64,000 nucleotides of DNA from Pontiellaceae bacterium B1224. Its GTDB lineage: Bacteria > Verrucomicrobiota > Kiritimatiellia > Kiritimatiellales > Pontiellaceae. The notes under the pieces were generated by a model. It did no database searches and was not told where the DNA came from. It worked only from the letters and a program-made list of their open reading frames with translations. Shown here one piece after another: positions 53,900 to 61,132 of the stretch (positions are counted from its first letter, which is position 1; each line of letters starts with the position of its first letter). The position numbers and the translations under genes are program-made. The stretch spans positions 56,794 through 120,793 of the forward strand of contig JAROBA010000014.1 of assembly GCA_029432815.1 (NCBI GenBank), in the 5' to 3' direction.

Positions 53900-55678
53900 A
53901 TGAAGCAAAAACGATTTTTATTGATGCTCATTGCTGTTTGTTCGGCATGGGTTGGGTTGGCTTCCGGAGAGACTCTGGCGGAGCGGATGGAATGGTTTCA
54001 GGATGCAAAATTCGGTATGTTCATCCATTTTGGGGTTGAAGATAAAAGTGCATTCAATCCGGTCGATTGGGACGCCGCCGAATGGGTGCGTATTGCGAAG
54101 GAAGGTGGAATGAAATATATCGTTCTAACCACCAAGCACCACGTTGGATTCTGTCTCTGGGACTCAGAATTAACCGATTGGAATGTGGTCGATCAAACCC
54201 CGTTCAAGCGTGATATCGTGAAGGAATTGGCAGAGGCCTGTGAAGCCGAGGGCATCCAGATGGGCTGCTACTATTCGATTGCGGACTATCATCATCCCCT
54301 GTACGAGCCCAAATATCAGAACAGAGCCAACCGACGAAAGGGCACCGTTCCCGGTGCAGACATCACGAAGTATATCGATTTTATGTTCGGGCAGCTCGAA
54401 GAGCTCTGCGAACTCTATCAGCCGTGCCTCATCTGGTTTGACGGCGGAAGCGGATTCAGAAATCCTGAATATAAGCCCCTGCTTCGCCGGCTGGAGATGG
54501 TGGATATGCTGCATACCTACGGCACTCTTTCCAACAGCCGGTTGGGCGATGATGATGCGTTGAGCATTGTCGATTATCTGAGCATGAATGATAACCTTGC
54601 TCCTACCTTTAATCCGGGCATTTATTTTGAATCTGCGGTGACGATGGGTGACGATTGGCACTACAAAGGCGATAAAGAGTTGAAGACTCCAAAATTCCTG
54701 TTGGAACAATTGGTCAATGCGGTCGGCAATGGGGGGAATTATCTTCTGAATGTCGGGCCTGATCATGAGGGCGTCATTCCTGAGGCCATGGCTAGCAGAA
54801 TGAAAATCATGGGCGATTGGCTCAAAAAAAATGGGGAAGCCATATACGGAACCCGAGCCGGACCGTACCCCTTTGAAATAAGCTGGGGAACCATCACGCA
54901 GCGTCAGGACAACGAAAATACCAGCCTCTATCTGAATGTCGTGGATTGGCCCGAAGACGGAACCTTCACGTTGTTTGGTGTGAACAATGCCGTTTTGAAG
55001 GCATCTCTTCTGGCCACCGGCGAACCGATTGAATACACATCCGAATTCGATGCATTTGCCGGCCAGAATATTATCACACTTAACATTCCCAAAAAGGCTC
55101 CGGATGAATATGTCTCGGTAATCAAGCTCGATGTGTCGGGGACCGTGTCAATGGATCGGACCTTCATGCAGGGCAGCGATGGCAAGGTCGTGCTGGGAAC
55201 CTATAATGCCACGATCCACGATTTGGAACCCATTCCCGACAAACCTTCCAAAGCAATCGATATGCAAATGATCACAGTCCCGGCGAAGGGCGAGGGGATT
55301 ATGCCGGCCAGAGGGCTCACTGTTACGGGCTTCGATAAAACGGGGCAGGCGTTGAGCTGGGATTTAAGAATGTATAAGCCGGGCCGCTATGAAGTCGTTG
55401 TGGTGTGTCATGTTGGTAAAAACCAACCGTGGGAGGTGGCAGGTCGCATGCGGGCAAATGTGGCCGGGCAATCTGTAGAGAATGAATTGGTTGAAAATAA
55501 GCGTGTTGTGACGCCGGCCATGGATTCAAAAGTCGTGGATGTGCAGTGCGTTCTGGGAACGGTTGAGATCAGTGCAGTCGGTGCGCAAACTCTTACTCTG
55601 GAGGTTGCGTCAGACTTCACCGGCGTAAAACCCAAAGTACGAAGCGTGATGCTGGTGCCCGTACGTGAGGATCAATAA
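53900..55678 (+). CDS. GH29 alpha-L-fucosidase with shortened first loop, secreted
   Basis: A 592-residue protein with a signal peptide (ends ASG, about residue 23). 'FGMFIHFGVEDKSAFNPVDW' lacks the roughly 40-residue stretch present after 'FGVYS' in the paralogue at 51552, so the loop after the first barrel strand is missing. 'GMKYIVLTTKHHVGFCLWD' and nucleophile Asp181 in 'LIWFDGGSG' remain. A C-terminal sandwich and a CBM-like domain with 'GRYEVVVVCHVGK' follow. The trimmed loop could open the active site toward larger, sulfated or internal substrates. Last gene of the site E operon. Confidence 0.9.
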   Translation: MKQKRFLLMLIAVCSAWVGLASGETLAERMEWFQDAKFGMFIHFGVEDKSAFNPVDWDAAEWVRIAKEGGMKYIVLTTKHHVGFCLWDSELTDWNVVDQTPFKRDIVKELAEACEAEGIQMGCYYSIADYHHPLYEPKYQNRANRRKGTVPGADITKYIDFMFGQLEELCELYQPCLIWFDGGSGFRNPEYKPLLRRLEMVDMLHTYGTLSNSRLGDDDALSIVDYLSMNDNLAPTFNPGIYFESAVTMGDDWHYKGDKELKTPKFLLEQLVNAVGNGGNYLLNVGPDHEGVIPEAMASRMKIMGDWLKKNGEAIYGTRAGPYPFEISWGTITQRQDNENTSLYLNVVDWPEDGTFTLFGVNNAVLKASLLATGEPIEYTSEFDAFAGQNIITLNIPKKAPDEYVSVIKLDVSGTVSMDRTFMQGSDGKVVLGTYNATIHDLEPIPDKPSKAIDMQMITVPAKGEGIMPARGLTVTGFDKTGQALSWDLRMYKPGRYEVVVVCHVGKNQPWEVAGRMRANVAGQSVENELVENKRVVTPAMDSKVVDVQCVLGTVEISAVGAQTLTLEVASDFTGVKPKVRSVMLVPVREDQ

Positions 55679-55733
55679 GCCGGCAGCAGAGTATTCATTC
55701 GGCTATTTTTGCGTTTTGAAAATGAGGGGAGGC

Positions 55734-55778
55734 ATCCCGCAAAATAGGGATGTGTAAATTGTACGAATTGAGTATGCT
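55734..55778 (+). promoter_or_regulatory. promoter with ATCCC/GGGAT operator (site D)
   Basis: ATCCCGCAAAATAGGGAT (55734-55751), identical to site C. TATGCT (55773-55778) lies exactly 21 bp later, and the ATG of the sulfatase 37 bp after that. Confidence 0.7.
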
Positions 55779-55814
55779 GTTTCATTAATTTGAATTTTTC
55801 TATAGGAGACCCTT

Positions 55815-57650
55815 ATGAATAAAAGATATTCCGTTTTCACAGCGCTGGTGGTCATTGCTTTAGCAGTCGTTTCCGTTGCAGAAAAGCCCAATGTTGTCAT
55901 TGTGATTACCGACGATCAGGGCTATGGCGATATGGCTTTCACCGGCAACCCCGCCATAGATACACCAACGATTGATGCGCTGCGCGCTCAAAGCACATTG
56001 CTCAATAACTTTCACGTCGATCCCACCTGCGCGCCGACCCGCTCGGCGCTGATGACCGGGCGCTATTCCGACCGCGTCGGGGTCTGGCACACGGTGCAGG
56101 GCCGCAGCATGCTGCGTCGCCGCGAAGTGACGATGGCGGATATTTTCAGTGCGAATGGATATGTCACCGGCATGTTCGGAAAATGGCATCTGGGCGACTG
56201 CTATCCCTATCGCCCGGAAGATCGCGGCTTCCAGCATGTGGTCTACCACCAGGCCGGCGGCGTCGGCCAGGCCCCGGACTATTGGGGCAACGACTATTTT
56301 GACGACACCTATGTCGTTAACGGCAAGCTCCAGCGCTTTGAAGGGTTCTGTACAGACATCTGGTTTGACGAGGGCATGAAATTTATCGAAGCGAATAAAG
56401 ATAAACCCTTCTTTGCCTATATCGCACTGAATGCTCCGCACAAACCGCTCTACTGCCCGTTGGAATACAGCGATCCTTACGAAAATAATCCGCAGGTTTC
56501 TTATCCCGAGTTCTACGGGATGATTTCTAATATTGATGACAACCTCGCCAAGCTGATGAAAATGCTCGATGACGAGGGGCTGGCAGATAACACGATACTT
56601 GTTTTCATGACGGATAACGGATCGGCATCCGGACTGGCCGACGGCCGGGGCTATGACGGCGGAATGCGCGGCATGAAAAACTCGGAATATGACGGCGGCC
56701 ATCGCGTGCCCTTCATGATCCGCTGGCCGAACGGAAAGATCGAAGCGGGCAAATCTATCGAAAACCTCACGGCGCACTTTGATATCCTGCCGACCTTTAT
56801 TGAGCTGTGCAGTCTGAATGCTCCGGAGATCGCGTTCGATGGCTCCAGCTTGCGCCCGTTGCTCTATACCGATGGAAAGGACTGGCCGGATCGTGCGCTC
56901 GTCGTGGAAACCCAGCGCGTAGTCGATCCCATCAAATGGCGTCGCTGCTCTGTGATGACCGATGAGTGGCGTCTGGTTAACGACGATGACGGGCAGGGGC
57001 TTTTTGACATTAAAGCCGATCCCAAACAGGCTAACGATGTTTCCGCCCAGCATCCGGAAGTGGTGGAGCGCCTGCGCGGAAAATACAATACATTCTGGAA
57101 CGATGTCTCCAGCGAACATGATCTGACGAGCTACATGGTCATTGGTTCCGACAAGTCGCCGATCGTGAAGCTCTGCTCGCACGACTGGCTGATCGATAAG
57201 CTGCCGCCGTGGAATCAGGATCACATCAAAAACGGCGCGGTAGCAGAGGAATCCTATTGGGCCATCGAAGTGGAGCAGGATGGCGACTACGAAATCTCGC
57301 TGCGCCGCTGGCCGGTTGAAGCCGACAAAGGCATCAACGACGGCACCTATGGCAAAGCCTACAACTACAAGCAGGCGCGTATGCGAATTGGGGACATTGA
57401 TGAAACCGTAGACATTCCGGAAGGTGCCAAAGAAGTCACGTTTAAGGTCTCGCTGAAAAAGGGGATCACCGAGCTTTCTCCGACATTCATCAGCCCGGAA
57501 CTGACCGCCACACCATATTATGCCTATGTGACGCACAAACCGAAACCCGGTTGGCAGACTCCGGAAGGCATGGGCGTTCCGGTTTACGATCCGTCCTACG
57601 GCCGTGTGCCCCCGCAGATTAATAAAAAGAAAATTAAACCCATTGAGTAG
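55815..57650 (+). CDS. S1-family formylglycine sulfatase with C-terminal sandwich domain, secreted
   Basis: A 611-residue protein with a signal peptide (ends VAEK, about residue 23). Asp33-Asp34 lie in 'ITDDQGYGD' and the modified Cys72 in '[15 protein letters not shown]'; 'MFGKWHLGD', '[14 protein letters not shown]' and 'LVFMTDNGS' complete the active site. From about residue 470 there is a beta-rich domain ('[19 protein letters not shown]') that many PVC sulfatases carry. It is long for the family because of that domain. First gene after site D. Confidence 0.93.
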   Translation: MNKRYSVFTALVVIALAVVSVAEKPNVVIVITDDQGYGDMAFTGNPAIDTPTIDALRAQSTLLNNFHVDPTCAPTRSALMTGRYSDRVGVWHTVQGRSMLRRREVTMADIFSANGYVTGMFGKWHLGDCYPYRPEDRGFQHVVYHQAGGVGQAPDYWGNDYFDDTYVVNGKLQRFEGFCTDIWFDEGMKFIEANKDKPFFAYIALNAPHKPLYCPLEYSDPYENNPQVSYPEFYGMISNIDDNLAKLMKMLDDEGLADNTILVFMTDNGSASGLADGRGYDGGMRGMKNSEYDGGHRVPFMIRWPNGKIEAGKSIENLTAHFDILPTFIELCSLNAPEIAFDGSSLRPLLYTDGKDWPDRALVVETQRVVDPIKWRRCSVMTDEWRLVNDDDGQGLFDIKADPKQANDVSAQHPEVVERLRGKYNTFWNDVSSEHDLTSYMVIGSDKSPIVKLCSHDWLIDKLPPWNQDHIKNGAVAEESYWAIEVEQDGDYEISLRRWPVEADKGINDGTYGKAYNYKQARMRIGDIDETVDIPEGAKEVTFKVSLKKGITELSPTFISPELTATPYYAYVTHKPKPGWQTPEGMGVPVYDPSYGRVPPQINKKKIKPIE

Positions 57651-57668
57651 ATTGTTATACTGGAAGTC

Positions 57669-57701
57669 GGCGATACATCGTATCGCCGCCATTCTGGCGG
57701 C
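57669..57701. repeat. two overlapping hairpins (REP-like) between sulfatase genes
   Basis: GGCGATA, loop CATCG, TATCGCC (57669-57687) overlaps GCCGCC, loop ATTCT, GGCGGC (57685-57701). The lack of a T tract favours a REP-like element or an attenuating hairpin over a terminator. Confidence 0.55.
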
Positions 57702-57769
57702 CTTGTGCCGAGGTCGAGTTGAACTGGTGACAGTTGCAGGCAATTACTGAAAACGGTAGGAAAATAAAA

Positions 57770-59284
57770 ATGAAACAACAAATCATTATGGCGTTAGCAG
57801 TGTGTGCCGCCGTGGCAGGCATCGCAGAGAAGCGGCCGAACATCATCTTTCTGATGTCGGACGATCAGAGTTCCTACACCTTGGGGTGCTACGGAAACCC
57901 GGATGTGCAGACGCCCAATATCGACCGGCTGGCGGCCGACGGCATGGCCTTCGATAATCACTACGACACCACGGCCATCTGCATGGCTTCGCGGGCCACG
58001 GTGATGACCGGGATGTATGAATACAAACACGGAACCAACTTCAAACACGGGGATATGCTTTCCAGTACCTGGAAAAAATCCTATCCCATGCTGCTGCGCG
58101 AAGCGGGGTATACGACCGCCTTTGCGGGCAAGTTCGGCTTCGAGCTGCGGGATACGCCCGGCAGTAAAAAGCTTGAACTGCCTGCGGACGATTTTGACGT
58201 CTGGGGCGGTGGACCGGGGCAGACCCACTATCAGACCGCCAAGAATAAATCGATGGCGGCATATGCCGATGAGTATCCGCATTCGACGCTTTCCTATGGT
58301 GCGTTCGGTCGCGACTTTATTCAGCAGGAGGCAAAGTCCGATAAGCCGTTCTGTTTGTCCATCAGCTTTAAGGCGACGCATCGGCCGGTTCAACCAGATC
58401 CAAAGTTTGACGACATCTATGCCGGGAAGACGTTTACGAAACCGGGAAACTATGGCCGCGAAAATGGAGAACACTTTTCCAAGCAGAGCAAAAGTGGACG
58501 GCAGTATGGCCGCTTTGAAGAGTGGGGCTATGATGACAACTATGACAGCGTCATGGGAAAATATAATCAGCAGGTCTATGCCATCGATGTCGCTGTCGGC
58601 ATGATTCGCGAAGCTCTGGAAGAACAGGGCGTTGCGGATAATACCGTGATTATCTATACCTCGGACAACGGTTTTTTCTGCGGGTCCCATGGCCTCGGAT
58701 CCAAGGTGCTCCCTTATGAGGAGTCCACACGGGTTCCGCTGATCATCTACGATCCGCGACTTCCAAACTCTGGAAAAAAACTGCGTTCCGATGCGCTCAC
58801 CGGCAACATCGATTTTGCGCCGACCATCCTGAAACTGGCCGGACTTCCAATCCCTGGAAACATGGACGGTGAAGATCTCACAAAGCTTTATAATCATCCG
58901 CAGGAAGCGATTCATGAATCGCTGACGTTGATGAATGTCTATAATCAGTCAGGCCCGCCGACCACCCATTTCATGGCCGTCGTGACAAAGGATATGAAAT
59001 ATGTCTATTGGGGCTATGCGGCCGACGGGTTCGAAGAAACCGAGGAACTCTACTATCTCGATAAGGATCCAATGGAGCTGACCAATCAGGCCGGAAATCC
59101 TGAATACAGTGCGGCTATGCAGCAAATGCGGAAAACCTATGATCAACAGCTGGAAAGCTGGAAGGCCGAGGGCGTTACGTATAACAACTATCAGCCGTAC
59201 GGCACGCTCTTCGATCGAAATATAGATTGGGCCGAAAAAGAACCGATGCTCGATGAGCTGAGCAAGAAGACCCATAAGGAATAG
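57770..59284 (+). CDS. S1-family formylglycine sulfatase (C-x-A-S-R variant), secreted
   Basis: A 504-residue protein from ATG 57770 (GGTAGGAAAA ribosome site) with a signal peptide (ends IAEK, about residue 20). Asp31-Asp32 are in 'MSDDQSS', and the modified Cys71 is in '[12 protein letters not shown]', where Ala takes the place of the usual Pro; the C-x-A-S-R form is a known S1 variant. '[11 protein letters not shown]' and '[11 protein letters not shown]' fit the other motifs. It contains three exact palindrome copies (58060, 58761, 58845), the highest density in the window. The next gene starts 4 bp after its stop. Confidence 0.92.
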   Translation: MKQQIIMALAVCAAVAGIAEKRPNIIFLMSDDQSSYTLGCYGNPDVQTPNIDRLAADGMAFDNHYDTTAICMASRATVMTGMYEYKHGTNFKHGDMLSSTWKKSYPMLLREAGYTTAFAGKFGFELRDTPGSKKLELPADDFDVWGGGPGQTHYQTAKNKSMAAYADEYPHSTLSYGAFGRDFIQQEAKSDKPFCLSISFKATHRPVQPDPKFDDIYAGKTFTKPGNYGRENGEHFSKQSKSGRQYGRFEEWGYDDNYDSVMGKYNQQVYAIDVAVGMIREALEEQGVADNTVIIYTSDNGFFCGSHGLGSKVLPYEESTRVPLIIYDPRLPNSGKKLRSDALTGNIDFAPTILKLAGLPIPGNMDGEDLTKLYNHPQEAIHESLTLMNVYNQSGPPTTHFMAVVTKDMKYVYWGYAADGFEETEELYYLDKDPMELTNQAGNPEYSAAMQQMRKTYDQQLESWKAEGVTYNNYQPYGTLFDRNIDWAEKEPMLDELSKKTHKE

Positions 59285-59288
59285 AATA

Positions 59289-60287
59289 ATGAACGTTCGA
59301 TTTATCATACAGGCAGGATTATGCCTTGGCGTGGCGGTCGCGAATGCGGGAAATCCGATTTTGAAAGAAAGCGATCCGGATTTTATTTATGTGGCCGATC
59401 CCGCCGCCGAGGTGTTCGACGGCAAGGTCTATGTCTACTGCTCGCACGATCAGCCCGAGGCCAGGAATTATGAAGGGATGAAGGATTACGTAATCCTTGA
59501 GTCGCCGGATATGAAGACCTGGATAAACCATGGTGTGTGTTTAGATCCGCAGCTTGATGAGGGATTTGAACATTTTAAATCGAATATGAATGCACCGGAT
59601 GCGGCCTATAAAGACGGGGTATACTACTGGTATTTCCCCGGCAATATAGTCGAGGTGGGTGTGGCCAAAAGCCAAACGCCTACCGGCCCCTGGGAAGCAG
59701 CGGCCTCCGGTCCGATCACTAAAATTTTTGACCCGACCGTATTTGTTGACGACGACGGTCAGGCCTACATCTACGGGAATGATCACTTTGTGGAAATCGG
59801 CGATCCGGGGCGGCATATGATGGGGGCGAAGCTGAAGGACAATATGGTTGAGCTGGACGGCCCCTGGGTTCGGCTGAGCGAAGAAGAAGTGAATGAAGCG
59901 GTTCATGTTTTTAAGCGCAGCGGAATCTACTATTTCAGCGCAAGGGTGGGCGGCGTGACGAAATACTGGATGGCTGATTCTCCGTTGCCGCAGTATGCGA
60001 CTTTCAAAGGGGAGCTCGCTCCGAATTCGCCGGACTCTCCCAATCACACCTCCGTCATCGAATTTAACGGCGAGTGGTATCTGTTCTACCATCGTGGCGA
60101 TGTGAACCACGGCAGCCGGTTTAAGCGCTCGGTCTGCTTTGATAAAATCACGTTTCGGGAGGATGGCACGGTCGAGCCGATGGTCTACACACTGGATGAA
60201 GGTGTGGAAATAACGGTTCCGACGAATCGCAGGCGAAGAGCAAACCGGAACAAGAACGTGTCTGCTGAAAAAGCGCAGACGGACTAA
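59289..60287 (+). CDS. GH43 family glycosidase, secreted
   Basis: A 332-residue five-bladed beta-propeller with a signal peptide (ends ANAG, about residue 20). The catalytic base is Asp37 in 'YVADPAAEVF', the pKa-modulating Asp in 'KIFDPTVFVDDDGQAYIYG', and the acid Glu in 'VNEAVHVFKRSGIYYF'. The family holds xylosidases, arabinofuranosidases and galactosidases acting on side chains. In this cluster it probably removes a pentose or galactose branch from fucan. Basic C-terminal tail RRRRANRNK. Confidence 0.9.
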   Translation: MNVRFIIQAGLCLGVAVANAGNPILKESDPDFIYVADPAAEVFDGKVYVYCSHDQPEARNYEGMKDYVILESPDMKTWINHGVCLDPQLDEGFEHFKSNMNAPDAAYKDGVYYWYFPGNIVEVGVAKSQTPTGPWEAAASGPITKIFDPTVFVDDDGQAYIYGNDHFVEIGDPGRHMMGAKLKDNMVELDGPWVRLSEEEVNEAVHVFKRSGIYYFSARVGGVTKYWMADSPLPQYATFKGELAPNSPDSPNHTSVIEFNGEWYLFYHRGDVNHGSRFKRSVCFDKITFREDGTVEPMVYTLDEGVEITVPTNRRRRANRNKNVSAEKAQTD

Positions 60288-60318
60288 TTTTTAAGGTTTA
60301 GTTAAAGGATATCTACCC

Positions 60319-61095
60319 ATGAAAACAGTACTGCACACATTAATTCTGACGCTGACGGCTTCCGTCCTCTATGCCGGTGACGAAGGTTTTGTCCCGCTCT
60401 TCGACGGAAAAACCCTGAACGGCTGGACGGCCGCACGGGCTGAGGGCGCCGACGATTGGGGCGCGTTCTCGGTCAATGAAGAGGAACAGGCCATTCAAAC
60501 CTACGCGGGACAGGAAGCCGGCTCCAAGCAGCAAAATGACTGCCTGGTTACGGATGCGGCATACAGCCACTACATTCTGAAGCTGGAGTATAAGTGGCTC
60601 GAAAATCGTTATGCGCCTCGTGCGGATTGGGACCGCGATGCGGGCTTGCTCTATCACGTACATGGCAACCTGAAAAAGGTCTGGCCGTTCTCGCTGGAAA
60701 TGCAGATCGGCGAATCGCCCGTCACCAAAACCGGCAATCGTCGCTTTCATACCGGGGATCTATTTGTGCTGGGAAAACAGCTTCAGGCCACCGTGACGCA
60801 AACCGATAGGTACTATGATCCGGATGCCGAACCCGTCGCGGGTCGTAGTGTCTGGACCAACCTGGGTGTTGAAAAACCCCGGGGCGAGTGGAACGAAATG
60901 GAAATTCAGGTTCATGGTGCCAGTAAGGTGATCTATTTCCTGAATGGCGAAAAGGTTTTCGAGCTAACCGATATCAAGCAGAAGACGGACGATGGAACCT
61001 ATATCCCGCTGGATAAGGGCCACATCGGCCTGCAGGCCGAATGGGCCGAACTGCTGTATCGTAATATTCGCATTAAAGAACTCGTTGCCGAGTAG
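60319..61095 (+). CDS. secreted DUF1080 protein, fucan cluster copy
   Basis: A 258-residue protein with a signal peptide (ends LYAG, about residue 19) and a single DUF1080 domain: 'GFVPLFDGKTLNGWTAA' at the start and 'LLYRNIRIKELVAE' at the end. Its paralogue at 7788 is driven by a promoter of the same type. Position between GH43 and GH95 suggests glycan binding or a 3-keto-glycoside role in the same pathway. Confidence 0.88.
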   Translation: MKTVLHTLILTLTASVLYAGDEGFVPLFDGKTLNGWTAARAEGADDWGAFSVNEEEQAIQTYAGQEAGSKQQNDCLVTDAAYSHYILKLEYKWLENRYAPRADWDRDAGLLYHVHGNLKKVWPFSLEMQIGESPVTKTGNRRFHTGDLFVLGKQLQATVTQTDRYYDPDAEPVAGRSVWTNLGVEKPRGEWNEMEIQVHGASKVIYFLNGEKVFELTDIKQKTDDGTYIPLDKGHIGLQAEWAELLYRNIRIKELVAE

Positions 61096-61132
61096 GTTGG
61101 GCGAAGCGGACCTGAAATTTTTTGGAGAAATC

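Larger units (their letters stand above)
1489..58859. repeat. highly iterated 15-bp palindrome TTCCARnnnYTGGAA, 27 exact-core copies
   Basis: Exact copies of TTCCA-N5-TGGAA start at 1489, 4067, 4808, 7718, 9765, 10351, 12672, 18419, 19813, 20629, 21048, 25470, 25920, 27269, 27729, 29837, 30502, 31293, 31870, 33774, 35041, 43152, 45565, 47677, 58060, 58761 and 58845. All but 18419 and 19813 have a purine then pyrimidine at the edges of the N5. Near-copies (one mismatch) include 146, 305, 761, 1613, 9730, 10106, 14852, 25492, 31449 and 40737. Ten fixed bases predict about 0.06 copies in 64 kb. Copies lie within genes in all three frames and between genes, so selection acts on the DNA, not the protein. 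Counted by eye. Confidence 0.9.

Noticed and set aside
55860..57743. 627-codon open frame on the minus strand
   Set aside because: It lies entirely opposite a clear sulfatase with full motifs; its composition (His, Arg and Ile rich, no domains) is that of an antisense shadow in a GC-rich third-position gene.
57968..57990. Sulfatase motif CMASR read as a loss of the formylglycine site
   Set aside because: C-x-A-S-R is an accepted variant of the S1 motif; the other active-site residues are intact.
1489..58859. The 15-bp palindrome as a restriction-modification recognition site or a terminator
   Set aside because: Ten specified bases with a purine/pyrimidine rule are too long for a usual restriction site, and most copies lie inside genes, which rules out termination as the general role.
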